A stretch of 64,000 nucleotides of DNA, taken from NCBI GenBank assembly GCA_020740485.1, contig DYMN01000002.1:48994-112993 (forward strand), in the 5' to 3' direction. Positions 45,212 through 54,229 of this stretch are shown piece after piece; position 1 is the stretch's first letter, and each line of letters opens with the position of its first letter. The stretch is from Polaribacter sp. GTDB lineage: Bacteria > Bacteroidota > Bacteroidia > Flavobacteriales > Flavobacteriaceae. A model generated the notes under the pieces. The model ran no database searches. It was not told where the DNA came from and was given only the letters and a program-made list of their open reading frames with translations. A program made the position numbers and the translations under genes.

Positions 45212-46419
45212 TTGAAGTTTTTTACAATCATATTTAAAATGTTTTTTGCAACCTCTTTTTTAGTTTGTAGTGTAAATTCAGTAATACAGTCGAACTTGTC
45301 AATTATAGTTATTTTATTTGTGTCCGTTTTAAAGCCTGCACCTGGATCTTGGAGCGAATTTAACACGATAAAATCTAAATTCTTTTTTATAAGTTTAGAT
45401 TGTGCATTAGCTAATTCATTTTCAGTTTCTAAAGCAAATCCAACCAAAAACTGATTTTTCTTTTCTTTCCCCATCCCGGCAAGAATGTCCGGATTTTTCA
45501 CTAATTTAATACTCAAGGTTTCATCCGATTTTTTAATTTTTTGATCAGCTACATTTTCCGGTCTGTAATCGGCGACAGCAGCGGCAGCTATAGCAATATC
45601 TACACCCGCATAACTTTGGAAAACAGAATCATACATGTTTTGAGCACTCATTACATCTACGCGCTTTATTTGGGTGTATCCCTCTATACTTTGATGAGAA
45701 GGTCCTGAGATCAAAATGACTTCGGCTCCAAAATCAGCGGCTGCTTTTGCCAATTCAAAACCCATTTTACCGGAAGATAAATTACCTATAAAACGTACAG
45801 GATCTATTAATTCGTATGTGGGACCTGCAGTTATTAAGACTTTTTTTCCAAATAAAGGTAATTTTTGCACAAGGTGCTGTTCTATAAATGCTACTATAGT
45901 TTCAGGTTCAGCCATCCTGCCTTCACCTATTAATCCGCTGGCGAGTTCTCCACTTTCAGCAGGAATAATCACATTTCCAAAAGAAGATAAAGCATCTAAA
46001 TTATCGCGAGTAGAAGGATGCCTATACATATCCAAATCCATGGCCGGAGCAACATATACAGGACATTTAGCAGAAAGATATGTGGCAATAAGCAGATTGT
46101 CAGCAGTACCCTTAACCATTTTAGAAATAGTATTTGCAGTTGCAGGCGCTATAATATAATAATCAGCCCAAAGACCTAACTCCACGTGGCTATTCCACAT
46201 TTCTTTTTCAGCATCGTGGTTTATAAATTCATAAACAACCGGATTTTTAGAAAGTGTCGATAAGGTAAGAGGGGTAACAAACTCAACTGCTCTGGGAGTC
46301 ATAACGACCCTCACTTGAGCGCCTGCTTTAATAAGTAAGCGAGTCAGGTGAGCGGTTTTATATGCAGCAATGCCTGCGGTAACGCCCAATAGGATATTTT
46401 TACCGCTAAGAACAGACAT
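45208..46419 (-). CDS. coaBC: Bifunctional phosphopantothenoylcysteine decarboxylase / phosphopantothenate-cysteine ligase
   Basis: Catalyses two steps of coenzyme A synthesis. The N-terminal CoaC flavoprotein domain (about 1-180) has [14 protein letters not shown], the catalytic His-bearing [21 protein letters not shown] region and [11 protein letters not shown]. The C-terminal CoaB domain (about 185-403) has [34 protein letters not shown] and the KKNPD-like VKNPDIL. I chose the inner ATG 2 bp after the rpoZ stop, because the 20 extra residues of the longer frame are basic, not conserved-looking and overlap rpoZ. Confidence 0.95.
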   Translation of the reverse strand: MSVLSGKNILLGVTAGIAAYKTAHLTRLLIKAGAQVRVVMTPRAVEFVTPLTLSTLSKNPVVYEFINHDAEKEMWNSHVELGLWADYYIIAPATANTISKMVKGTADNLLIATYLSAKCPVYVAPAMDLDMYRHPSTRDNLDALSSFGNVIIPAESGELASGLIGEGRMAEPETIVAFIEQHLVQKLPLFGKKVLITAGPTYELIDPVRFIGNLSSGKMGFELAKAAADFGAEVILISGPSHQSIEGYTQIKRVDVMSAQNMYDSVFQSYAGVDIAIAAAAVADYRPENVADQKIKKSDETLSIKLVKNPDILAGMGKEKKNQFLVGFALETENELANAQSKLIKKNLDFIVLNSLQDPGAGFKTDTNKITIIDKFDCITEFTLQTKKEVAKNILNMIVKNFK

Positions 46420-46421
46420 TA

Positions 46422-46754
46422 TTATTCGTTGTTTTCTTCGTCTAAAGTGTTTCTGTAGTACATTTTTCCATTTAGCCATTCTTCTATGGCTAAAGCAGTA
46501 GCTTTGGGAAACCTCTCATAGAATTTGGAAATTTCTATTTGTTCTTTGTTTTCAAATATTTCTTCCAAACCCTCATTGTGGGTCTCAAATTCTTTCAGCT
46601 TATTGGTCAATTCATCTTTTAGATCCAAGTTGAGTTGATCTGATCTTTTAGCTATGATACTGATGGCTTCAAACAAGTTTCCTACCGGTTTGGCAATTTC
46701 ATCACGGTTGTAGGTAATAGTGGTTTTTGGCGCTTTAGAATCTTTTAGTTCCAT
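46422..46754 (-). CDS. rpoZ: RNA polymerase omega subunit (Bacteroidota Rpb6-like form)
   Basis: A 110-aa RNA-polymerase assembly subunit. The Bacteroidota form differs from proteobacterial omega but keeps the ITYNRDEIAKPVGNLFEAISIIAKRSDQL helix region equivalent to the omega/Rpb6 core. A charged coiled segment follows (LKDELTNKLKEFETHNEGLEEIFENKEQ), then KFYERFPKATALAIEEWLNGKMYYRN. Placement between bamD and coaBC is the usual one in this phylum. Confidence 0.9.
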   Translation of the reverse strand: MELKDSKAPKTTITYNRDEIAKPVGNLFEAISIIAKRSDQLNLDLKDELTNKLKEFETHNEGLEEIFENKEQIEISKFYERFPKATALAIEEWLNGKMYYRNTLDEENNE

Positions 46755-46817
46755 GTATTGAGTTTGTAAAATATTAATATTTATTTAAGGATAAAGGAAG
46801 TTATTTTAAAAATATTA

Positions 46818-47633
46818 CTAGTTTTGGGTAACACTTTTTAACAAATTTTGTTCCTCTATGAGTTTATTTCTCATTTTTTCAATTTCATTTTTATATTTAG
46901 ATTCTTTGTAATTTCTCTCAAATTTTTCAATAGCTATAATTGCCTCTTTAATCCTTTCCTCTTTTTTGTTTAGTACGGAATTTATAGCCAAGTCATTTGA
47001 CGCTTTAGCTCTATAATAAAGAGCATCTTCTTTAAAAGAAGTGCCGAGGTTATCAGATAAAAAATTATCAAATGCAACGATGGCAGATTTATATTGTTCT
47101 GTATGGTAGTATTGGTAAGCTATATCAAATGCCTTTTTTTCCAATTTCATTTGTAACTCCTTGACATACTGATTGGCTTCTGCTATTTTATCGGAATTTG
47201 GATATTTATCTATAAATTTTTGAAATGATTCAATCGCTTTGAAAGTATCCGTTTGATCTAAGCTGGAACGAGGTGTTGACAAATAATAACTCAAAGCCGT
47301 TTTAAAACTTGCTTCCTCTTTTTTAGTACTTTTCGGATAGTTTTTCGTAAAACGATCATAGTGATAGGCAGCCAACAGATAATCTTTGGTCTGAAAATAG
47401 GAATCAGATTTCATATACTGAATCCGTTCCATCTGCCCTTTCCCAGTAAAATCAGGTGTAATTTTTTCAAATAACACAAGAGCTTTAGCATATTTTCCGG
47501 CATCATATAATGTTGTAGCCATATTAAGCTGTTCTGCTGACGTTCCTTTGTTAAGCACTTTCGAATATTCCGAACAAGCCGTAGTCGATAGAATGATTAT
47601 CAACAAATAGAATGATTTTCTGATTTTTAACAT
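46818..47633 (-). CDS. bamD: Outer-membrane assembly lipoprotein BamD
   Basis: TPR lipoprotein of the BAM complex, which inserts beta-barrel proteins into the outer membrane. The start at 47633 gives a lipoprotein signal with lipobox TTAC (Cys20) followed by SEYSKVLNKG. Five TPR-like repeats follow, including KYAKALVLFEKI, YLLAAYHYDRFTKNYPKSTKKEEASF and TFKAIESFQKFIDKYPNS. A longer frame from 47681 would bury the signal peptide behind 16 residues and is disfavoured. A -7 element stands four bases before this start. Confidence 0.93.
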   Translation of the reverse strand: MLKIRKSFYLLIIILSTTACSEYSKVLNKGTSAEQLNMATTLYDAGKYAKALVLFEKITPDFTGKGQMERIQYMKSDSYFQTKDYLLAAYHYDRFTKNYPKSTKKEEASFKTALSYYLSTPRSSLDQTDTFKAIESFQKFIDKYPNSDKIAEANQYVKELQMKLEKKAFDIAYQYYHTEQYKSAIVAFDNFLSDNLGTSFKEDALYYRAKASNDLAINSVLNKKEERIKEAIIAIEKFERNYKESKYKNEIEKMRNKLIEEQNLLKSVTQN

Positions 47634-48013
47634 GCTGCAAAAGTAAAAATAATATTCTAATTTTAAAATTATTGAGGTCAATTTGTAATTTAAACAAAAG
47701 TAATGTAATCCATTTGTTGAAATTTTGAAAATGTACTAAATGTTTGTTAATGTTTTAAACTACAATAATAGTTTAATTTCTCCATTTGGAATAAGAATTT
47801 AATTTTAAAAAAATACATAAAAAAAAACTTGTTCAATATAAGAAAACACACTATCTTTATAGTGTTTTACACAAAGTAAATTGCTTGTGTGCAATGACAT
47901 TGAAGCAAATCTCGTTATTTGGATAAGTTCAACTCGCAAGTAACTCTTTTTCAATTAACTAATTTTTTTTTTAATTAAAATATAATCTCTATCAAAAAAC
48001 TAATTTCTGTAAA
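47634..48013. other. 380-bp divergent spacer between bamD and glgA
   Basis: No gene is supported. It contains the bamD -7 element at its left edge, a CACTAT-CTTT-ATAGTG palindrome (47848-47863) and an interrupted palindrome ACACAA-N10-TTGTGT (47868-47889). An A/T-rich leader for glgA follows. These palindromes could be regulator sites for glycogen genes, but no known box is recognised and no clear glgA promoter was found. Confidence 0.6.
47638..47645 (-). promoter_or_regulatory. -7 element directly before bamD
   Basis: The minus strand reads TACTTTTG, four bases, ATG. Spacing and sequence are identical to those at the Lrp gene, predicting a nearly leaderless mRNA. Confidence 0.5.
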
Positions 48014-49450
48014 ATGAACATCTTTCATGTAAGTGCCGAGTGTTACCCTATTGCAAAAGTAGGAGGATTGGCTGACGTAGTGGGGGCACTGCCCAAATAT
48101 CAAAAACTTTTAAAAAATGAGGTTCAAGTAATCGTACCTGCGTATCAAACTTCTTTTGTTAAAAATCAAAAGTTCAACACTGTATTTAGGGGAAAAACTT
48201 ATCTTGGAAATCAGAAAATTGATTTTTCAGTCCTAACACTTCAAGAAAATAACTTAGGATTTAACTTGTATTTAATTAAAGTAGGCGATTTTTTTGATTC
48301 TGCGGATGTTTATCAATTCCCCGCAGATGTAGAAAGGTTTATAGCTTTTCAGCTCAGTTTTTTAAGTTGGATCAAAGAAACCAATCAAATTCCCGATCTG
48401 TTGCATGTTCATGACCATCACACGGGCTTTATCCCTTTTTTAGTAAAATACACGAAAGAGTATGCTCCTAAATTAGCAAATGTTCCAACTTTTTTAACCA
48501 TACATAATGCACAATATCACGGTGATTTCGGGTTTGATAAATTACATTTGCTCCCGGAATTTGATCATTTTAAAATAGGCTTATTAGAATGGAATGGTCG
48601 AATTAACCCATTGGCAACAGCCATCAAATGTGCTTGGAAGGTAAGCACAGTATCGCCGACCTATTTAGAAGAAATGTCTTTAGCTGCTAATGGACTTGAA
48701 GACTTATTGCGTAACGAACGTCCAAAATCTATAGGAATTTTAAATGGTATTGACATCGAAATTTGGAATCCTCAAACAGATTACAATATAGAATATCATT
48801 ACTCCCCCAGAGACGTGAGCAAAGGCAAAGATGCAAACAAAAAGCAACTTTGCGAAATCTACGGATTTGATGAGAAAAAGCCCCTCTTTGCATACATTGG
48901 TAGATTAGCAGGAGAGAAAGGAGCCGATTTACTCCCACATGCCATTAGTATAGCACTCAACAAATTTAAAGGAGACATAAATATTTTGATTTTAGGTTCC
49001 GGCGATACAACAGTGGAAAACCATTTAAAAGACTTAATCCCATTTTACAAATCATCATACAATGCGCACATTGGTTATGACGAAAAATTAGCTCATTTAA
49101 TTTATGCAGGAGCTGATTTTTTATTGATGCCTTCACGGGTAGAACCATGTGGCTTGAATCAAATGTATGCTATGCGTTATGGAACTATACCACTAGTAAG
49201 ACGCACAGGTGGACTTAAAGATACGGTTATTGATATTGGAGATGGCGGTTTTGGAATCTGCCATGACCAAGCTTCCGTAGAAGATATTGTTTTCTCTATT
49301 GGAAGAGCATTTGGTCTGTATCAAGATAAAACCCTAATGAGCAAAGTAATAAAAATGGAAATGAAACGCAATAATTCTTGGGAACAATCTGCTGAAATGT
49401 ATTTAAAAGTCTATCAAGAACTTATAAAAATGACAGGTGATGTGTGGTAG
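48014..49450 (+). CDS. glgA: Glycogen synthase
   Basis: Family GT5 enzyme that extends alpha-1,4-glucan from ADP-glucose. The N-terminal donor motif AKVGGLADVVGALPK is at about 15-29. HVHDHHTGFIPFL and THNAQYHG follow, and the GT-B second half has FAYIGRLAGEKGADLL and the catalytic PSRVEPCGLNQMYAMRYGTIPLVRRTGGL. The 478 aa length is standard. glgC follows after 106 bp, so the two genes supply ADP-glucose and polymerise it. Confidence 0.96.
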   Translation: MNIFHVSAECYPIAKVGGLADVVGALPKYQKLLKNEVQVIVPAYQTSFVKNQKFNTVFRGKTYLGNQKIDFSVLTLQENNLGFNLYLIKVGDFFDSADVYQFPADVERFIAFQLSFLSWIKETNQIPDLLHVHDHHTGFIPFLVKYTKEYAPKLANVPTFLTIHNAQYHGDFGFDKLHLLPEFDHFKIGLLEWNGRINPLATAIKCAWKVSTVSPTYLEEMSLAANGLEDLLRNERPKSIGILNGIDIEIWNPQTDYNIEYHYSPRDVSKGKDANKKQLCEIYGFDEKKPLFAYIGRLAGEKGADLLPHAISIALNKFKGDINILILGSGDTTVENHLKDLIPFYKSSYNAHIGYDEKLAHLIYAGADFLLMPSRVEPCGLNQMYAMRYGTIPLVRRTGGLKDTVIDIGDGGFGICHDQASVEDIVFSIGRAFGLYQDKTLMSKVIKMEMKRNNSWEQSAEMYLKVYQELIKMTGDVW

Positions 49451-49556
49451 AACTCTGGCAATTTAAAGTTGGACTTAAAGTAAATATATTAGTTAGCTCT
49501 AAGCCGTTTTTAAAAGTAAATTACATAAAAACAACACCTATAAACCAACAAAAAAA

Positions 49557-50831
49557 ATGAATCATAAAACCTTAGCCATTATTTTAGGAGGGGGAGCCGG
49601 AAGTCGCTTGTATCCACTCACTCAGAGCCGCTCTAAACCGGCTGTTCCTATCGCAGGGAAATACAGATTAGTAGATATTCCTATTTCTAATTGTATTAAT
49701 TCCAATATCAAACGCATGTTTGTATTGACACAGTTTAATTCCGCCTCTCTCAATCAGCACATCAAAAACACTTATCATTTTAGCCATTTTGACGATGCAT
49801 TTGTCGATATCTTGGCAGCGGAACAAACCCCTGATAATTCAGGTTGGTTCCAAGGAACTGCTGATGCTGTCCGTCAATGTATGCCTCATTTTAAAAATCA
49901 CGCTTTTGAATATGCATTAATATTATCGGGAGATCAATTGTATCAAATGGATTTTACAAAAATGCTTTCTGAACATATTAAGAGCAAAGCTGCCATCTCT
50001 ATTGCTACACTGCCTGTAACGGCAAAAGACGCAACAGAGTTTGGTATTATGAAAACTGATAAGAAATCAATTGTAACTTCATTTATTGAAAAACCAAAAA
50101 CAGAACTTCTAAACGATTGGTCATCTGAAGTTAGTGATGAAATGAAAGCTGAAAATCGGATTTATCTCGCATCTATGGGTATTTATATTTTCAACAAAGA
50201 GGTCTTACAAACTTTAATGGATGATGATTCTACTAAAGATTTTGGAAAAGAAATCATCCCACAATCTATTCACAAACACAAAGTAATGAGTTATCAATAT
50301 GAAGGTTACTGGACAGATATAGGTAATATTGGCTCTTTTTTTGAAGCCAATATAGGTTTGACGGATAATATTCCTAAATTTAATCTGTTTGACAACGCAC
50401 AAAAGGTTTATACGCGTTCTCGTGTATTACCACCAACAAAAATATCAGGAACTACGACGATTGATAAGTCTATTATAACTGAAGGTTGTATCATCAACGG
50501 ATCTAGAATACACAATTCTGTAATTGGTATTCGTAGCAGAATAGGCCAAAGTACAACGATTAGTGATTCGTATTTAATGGGTAGCGATAATTATGAAAAC
50601 TTAGAAGACTTACGCACTAATTGGGATAACGGCATCATTAACATAGGAATTGGAGAACGTTGTCATATTCAAAATACCATCATCGATAAAAACTGCCGAA
50701 TTGGTAATGATGTAAAACTTTTAGGTGGAAAACATCTAAGTGATATTAATAATGATTTGTACACAATTAAAGAGGGTATTATTGTACTGAAAAAGGGTAT
50801 CACTTTGCCCAATGGATTTTCAGTAGTGTAA
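49557..50831 (+). CDS. glgC: Glucose-1-phosphate adenylyltransferase
   Basis: Makes ADP-glucose for glycogen. The nucleotidyltransferase domain has GGGAGSRLYPLTQSRSKPAVP (allosteric and catalytic loop, from about residue 12), QGTADAVRQC, LSGDQLYQMD and FIEKPKTE. A left-handed beta-helix C-domain (about 290-424) carries the hexapeptides. The 424 aa length fits. A bidirectional terminator follows. Confidence 0.96.
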   Translation: MNHKTLAIILGGGAGSRLYPLTQSRSKPAVPIAGKYRLVDIPISNCINSNIKRMFVLTQFNSASLNQHIKNTYHFSHFDDAFVDILAAEQTPDNSGWFQGTADAVRQCMPHFKNHAFEYALILSGDQLYQMDFTKMLSEHIKSKAAISIATLPVTAKDATEFGIMKTDKKSIVTSFIEKPKTELLNDWSSEVSDEMKAENRIYLASMGIYIFNKEVLQTLMDDDSTKDFGKEIIPQSIHKHKVMSYQYEGYWTDIGNIGSFFEANIGLTDNIPKFNLFDNAQKVYTRSRVLPPTKISGTTTIDKSIITEGCIINGSRIHNSVIGIRSRIGQSTTISDSYLMGSDNYENLEDLRTNWDNGIINIGIGERCHIQNTIIDKNCRIGNDVKLLGGKHLSDINNDLYTIKEGIIVLKKGITLPNGFSVV

Positions 50832-50862
50832 CAGATATAGATTTTTTAATGAAAAGCAATAA

Positions 50863-50895
50863 AAAAGCGTGTATTCAAAATGTATACACGCTTTT
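50863..50895. terminator. Bidirectional terminator between glgC and the nuo operon
   Basis: AAAAGCGTGTAT and ATACACGCTTTT form a 12-bp stem around a 9-nt loop, with A- and T-rich flanks on both sides. It serves glgC (+) and the end of the nuo operon (-). Confidence 0.92.
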
Positions 50896-50914
50896 ATAAT
50901 ATAACTAAGCTAAA

Positions 50915-51247
50915 TTAAAATTTACTTTCGAAGTACTGTGGTTTAGTCTCTTCTGTTTTTTGATTCCAATAATCTTGGGTCACTTTTCTACCATCCAAGG
51001 TGTGTAGTCTTCTTTGAAAAATCCAAATGGTTGGATTGAAAACCATATCGGTAACACCCACAATATAAAAGGTTGGGTCTTCTTCAGATTTTTTCTTATC
51101 CTCAGCAACAATTACTTCAAAGCCGTTGTGTTTCAGAAGCTTTTCTAAAAAATCGGCACGTTCTTTTGAAACGCCTTTATCCACAAAAGTTACTCTTTTT
51201 TCGTTTAATTCACCAAAGGTGTGTTTTCCTGATAATGTAGATCCCAT
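50915..51247 (-). CDS. Conserved small protein of unknown function at the end of the nuo operon
   Basis: A 110-aa soluble protein, one base after nuoN, so it is surely cotranscribed. It has an alpha/beta look: KRVTFVDKGVSKERADFLEKLLKHNGFEVIVAEDKK (helix then strand) followed by FYIVGVTDMVFNPTIWIFQRRLHTLDGRKVTQDYW. I know of no characterised relative; similar genes occur in this place in other Bacteroidota (from memory). No cysteines, signal or membrane helix. It might assist complex I assembly; that is only context. Confidence 0.8.
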   Translation of the reverse strand: MGSTLSGKHTFGELNEKRVTFVDKGVSKERADFLEKLLKHNGFEVIVAEDKKKSEEDPTFYIVGVTDMVFNPTIWIFQRRLHTLDGRKVTQDYWNQKTEETKPQYFESKF

Positions 51248-51248
51248 A

Positions 51249-52673
51249 TTACAACAACTTACTTAATTCAACAATATAATTATAAATAGGACTGTATAAT
51301 CCAATGACAAAGATACCTGCTACAGCCAATAGTAAACCTAATCTCATAGGCCAATTACTTTTAAAATAGGGAATAGCGTCATCACTTTTTCTCAAAAACA
51401 TGGCTCTAACCGGTAATAAATAATAGTACAACGAAATAGTTACATTGACGACAGCAAGGAAAACAAGTAGATAATATCCTTTTTCAGCCGCTGCAGTATA
51501 CAAAAAGAATTTACCGAAAAATCCTGCAACCGGTGGAATTCCGGCTAATGAAAACAACGCCATCAACATTACTAATGATAGTTTAGGGTTGGTTCTATAA
51601 AGTCCGACATAATCGTCCATATTTTCTTTTCCGGTGGCGGATGAAATGGCTTGTACCACACCAAAAGCCCCTAAATTAGAAAAAATGTAAATCATTACAA
51701 AATAGATGATAGACGTTGCGCCAAACGCGTCTCCATTAATAACCCCCATCAGTATAAAACCGGCTTGTGCTATGGAAGAAAAGGCTAAAAAGCGCTTCAT
51801 ATTTTGTTGACGCAATGCAAATAAATTACCGATGAACATAGTCAATACGGCTACACCCCAAACTATATATTTCCAATAATCAGATAATACCGGAAGGACT
51901 TTAAACAAAATGGTAGTAAGAATAAAGATGGCAGCTCCTTTAGATATTACAGACAAATAAGAAGTAATCCCGATGGGGGCTCCTTCGTAAACATCTGCTG
52001 TCCAAAAGTGGAAAGGGGCTAATGAAATTTTAAATGCCACTCCCGAGAAGAAAAACACTAATCCCATAATTGCCAAAGGCGAAACCTGTAATTGGTATGA
52101 GATCATATTGAAGAATAGAGAACCTCCGGTAGCGTATAGCATCGTCATCCCAAAAAGAGATATAGCTGAAGCTAAAGCCGCTGTCATAATTAACTTCACA
52201 GCTGCCTCAGTTCCTTTGATGTCTGCAGAGTTATAGGCAACTAAAGCCACTAATGGTAAAGTCGATAATTCCAATCCTATATAGAACATTAAGAAATCGC
52301 CTGATGAAATCATAAAGTACATTCCTATCAAGGATGAGAATAATAAAATGAAAAATTCAGGAATTTTATTAAGGTGGGCCACTTTATCTCTTAACCAATC
52401 GGTAGATTGTAATAAAATAATTAACACCCCTACGTTTAACACATTTTTAAAAAAATGGATTAATGGATTGGTTCGGAATGATCCACCAAATAATTGTCCA
52501 TCAGTGGTTTGAAAAAAACCTGTGATGGTATGTATGGCAAACAACCCTAAAGCCAAATAGATTAATGACTTTTTTTGTTCGGTTTTAGTGAAAATTTCAA
52601 AAACCAACAAAATTAAAATCAATACTAATAGTATGATTTCGTGGCGCATTATCAGGTAATCAGTTATATTCAT
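51249..52673 (-). CDS. nuoN: NADH-quinone oxidoreductase subunit N
   Basis: Antiporter-like membrane subunit of complex I with about 14 helices in 474 aa. Characteristic segments are MYFMISSGDFLMFYIGLELSTLPLVALVAY (the Glu in GLELS corresponds to the conserved proton-channel Glu), FKISLAPFHFWTADVYEGAP and the Lys-bearing SSIAQAGFILMG. Its upstream spacer to nuoM has no G on the plus strand for about 65 bp and a degenerate 7-bp rhythm. Confidence 0.96.
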   Translation of the reverse strand: MNITDYLIMRHEIILLVLILILLVFEIFTKTEQKKSLIYLALGLFAIHTITGFFQTTDGQLFGGSFRTNPLIHFFKNVLNVGVLIILLQSTDWLRDKVAHLNKIPEFFILLFSSLIGMYFMISSGDFLMFYIGLELSTLPLVALVAYNSADIKGTEAAVKLIMTAALASAISLFGMTMLYATGGSLFFNMISYQLQVSPLAIMGLVFFFSGVAFKISLAPFHFWTADVYEGAPIGITSYLSVISKGAAIFILTTILFKVLPVLSDYWKYIVWGVAVLTMFIGNLFALRQQNMKRFLAFSSIAQAGFILMGVINGDAFGATSIIYFVMIYIFSNLGAFGVVQAISSATGKENMDDYVGLYRTNPKLSLVMLMALFSLAGIPPVAGFFGKFFLYTAAAEKGYYLLVFLAVVNVTISLYYYLLPVRAMFLRKSDDAIPYFKSNWPMRLGLLLAVAGIFVIGLYSPIYNYIVELSKLL

Positions 52674-52740
52674 ATTTTAAAAAATAACAAAAATCAAATT
52701 TCAAAACTTATTTCTCTATTCACAATTCAAAATTTTCCTC
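52674..52740. repeat. Degenerate heptad-like spacer between nuoM and nuoN
   Basis: The 67-bp spacer contains no G on the plus strand. In part it has 7-bp spacing (ATTCACA, ATTCAAA, ATTTTCC and AAAATCA, AATTTCA, AAACTTA), with one phase shift. It agrees with the stop-side polarity of the other arrays. Confidence 0.5.
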
Positions 52741-54228
52741 TTACAATAATCTTTGGATAAACGGATCCAAGCTACTCATAATCATATTACTCAACCATAA
52801 AGGTAACATCCCAATTCCAACAATGGGTATCATTAACAAGTATATTCCCGCTCTTTCGTACCAAGTATCTTTAGGTAGATGTTCAAAATGGGAATCCGTA
52901 ATGGGTCCCATTAACATCATCCCTACTACTCTTAATATATAAACCGCTGTGACAACAATTGCGGAAACAGTCAAAATACTTATTATTCTGTGAAATAAAT
53001 CAGGATGTTGAAATGCTCCGGCAAATATGTTCATCTCTGCCACAAACCCGCTCATCCCCGGTAATCCTAATGAAGCTAAACCGGCAATTACATAAATCAT
53101 AGAAATAAAGGGTAGTGTTTTCAATAATCCACCCATTTTAGTTGCATCTCTCGTATGGGTTCGTCCGTAGATCATCCCGATTAGCGCAAAGAAAAGTGCG
53201 GTCATAAATCCGTGAGATAAAGATTGAAGTATTGCACCATTCCAAGCGGTTTTATTCATCATTAGCAAAGCTACCAATACCATCCCCAAGTGACTCACCG
53301 ATGAATAGGCATTGATGTACTTTAAATCAGTTTGTTTGATGGCTGCAAATGCGCCATAAACTACTCCGATAACGGCTAATACCAAAAAGAAATTAGACCA
53401 ATGTTTGGCACCTTCGGGCAATAAAAACATAGCCACTCTGAAAACACCATAACCTCCTAACTTCATCAAAACGCCGGCGTGTAACATAGAAACGGCAGTA
53501 GGCGCAGATGCGTGACCATCAGGAGACCAAGTATGAAATGGGAAAAAGGCACCAATTACTGCGAAACCAATAAAGGTAAATGGGAAAAATAATTTTTGGG
53601 CTTCAATTGGAATATTCACTTTACCTATTTCTAATATATTAAAAGTCAATGCTCCACCATCGGCGTTTGAATTGAAATAAATGCCCAAAATACCGATTAA
53701 TAACAAGGCAGATGCCCCCATCAACATCAAAGTCAGTTTCATTGCAGCATATTCACGCGGACCACTACCCCAAATACCTATCAATAAATACATCGGGATA
53801 ACGGCAATTTCATAAAAAACAAAAAGAGTGAATAAATCTACTGAAATAAACACACCATAAACTCCGGCAGATAATATAACTAAAGTTACGAAAAACTCTT
53901 TGGGTAAATCATCAATTTTCCAGGAAATAAAAACACCTGCTAAAACCACAACGGAGGTCAAAATAATTAATGCTACTGATATCCCATCTACCCCAATACT
54001 ATAGTGGATATTTAATGATTCAAACCAAGTTAAATCACGCGTAAAAAGCATTATACTTGCATTTACAGCTCTTTCACGAAAATAGGCAAACAATAAGTTG
54101 ATAGCCATTCCCAATTGGACTATACTCCCAATCATGGTAATGAATCTAGATTGTTTTAAATCTTTGGTAAAAAGTAATGCAATTACCGTCAGAACGGGAA
54201 CTACAACTAAAAGTGTTAAGATATCCAT
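52741..54228 (-). CDS. nuoM: NADH-quinone oxidoreductase subunit M
   Basis: Antiporter-like proton-pumping subunit, 495 aa, about 14 helices. Key segments are FVFYEIAVIPMYLLIGIWG with the conserved membrane Glu, FPFHTWSPDGHASAPTAVSMLHAGVLMKLGGYGVFR, and KYINAYSSVSHLGMVLVALL. It is one base away from nuoL, in the usual L-M-N order. Confidence 0.97.
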   Translation of the reverse strand: MDILTLLVVVPVLTVIALLFTKDLKQSRFITMIGSIVQLGMAINLLFAYFRERAVNASIMLFTRDLTWFESLNIHYSIGVDGISVALIILTSVVVLAGVFISWKIDDLPKEFFVTLVILSAGVYGVFISVDLFTLFVFYEIAVIPMYLLIGIWGSGPREYAAMKLTLMLMGASALLLIGILGIYFNSNADGGALTFNILEIGKVNIPIEAQKLFFPFTFIGFAVIGAFFPFHTWSPDGHASAPTAVSMLHAGVLMKLGGYGVFRVAMFLLPEGAKHWSNFFLVLAVIGVVYGAFAAIKQTDLKYINAYSSVSHLGMVLVALLMMNKTAWNGAILQSLSHGFMTALFFALIGMIYGRTHTRDATKMGGLLKTLPFISMIYVIAGLASLGLPGMSGFVAEMNIFAGAFQHPDLFHRIISILTVSAIVVTAVYILRVVGMMLMGPITDSHFEHLPKDTWYERAGIYLLMIPIVGIGMLPLWLSNMIMSSLDPFIQRLL

Positions 54229-54229
54229 A

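Noticed and set aside
46420-46479. Longer start of coaBC overlapping rpoZ by 58 bp
   Set aside because: The extension is basic and unlike CoaC, whereas the ATG at 46419 gives a standard N-terminus right after the rpoZ stop.
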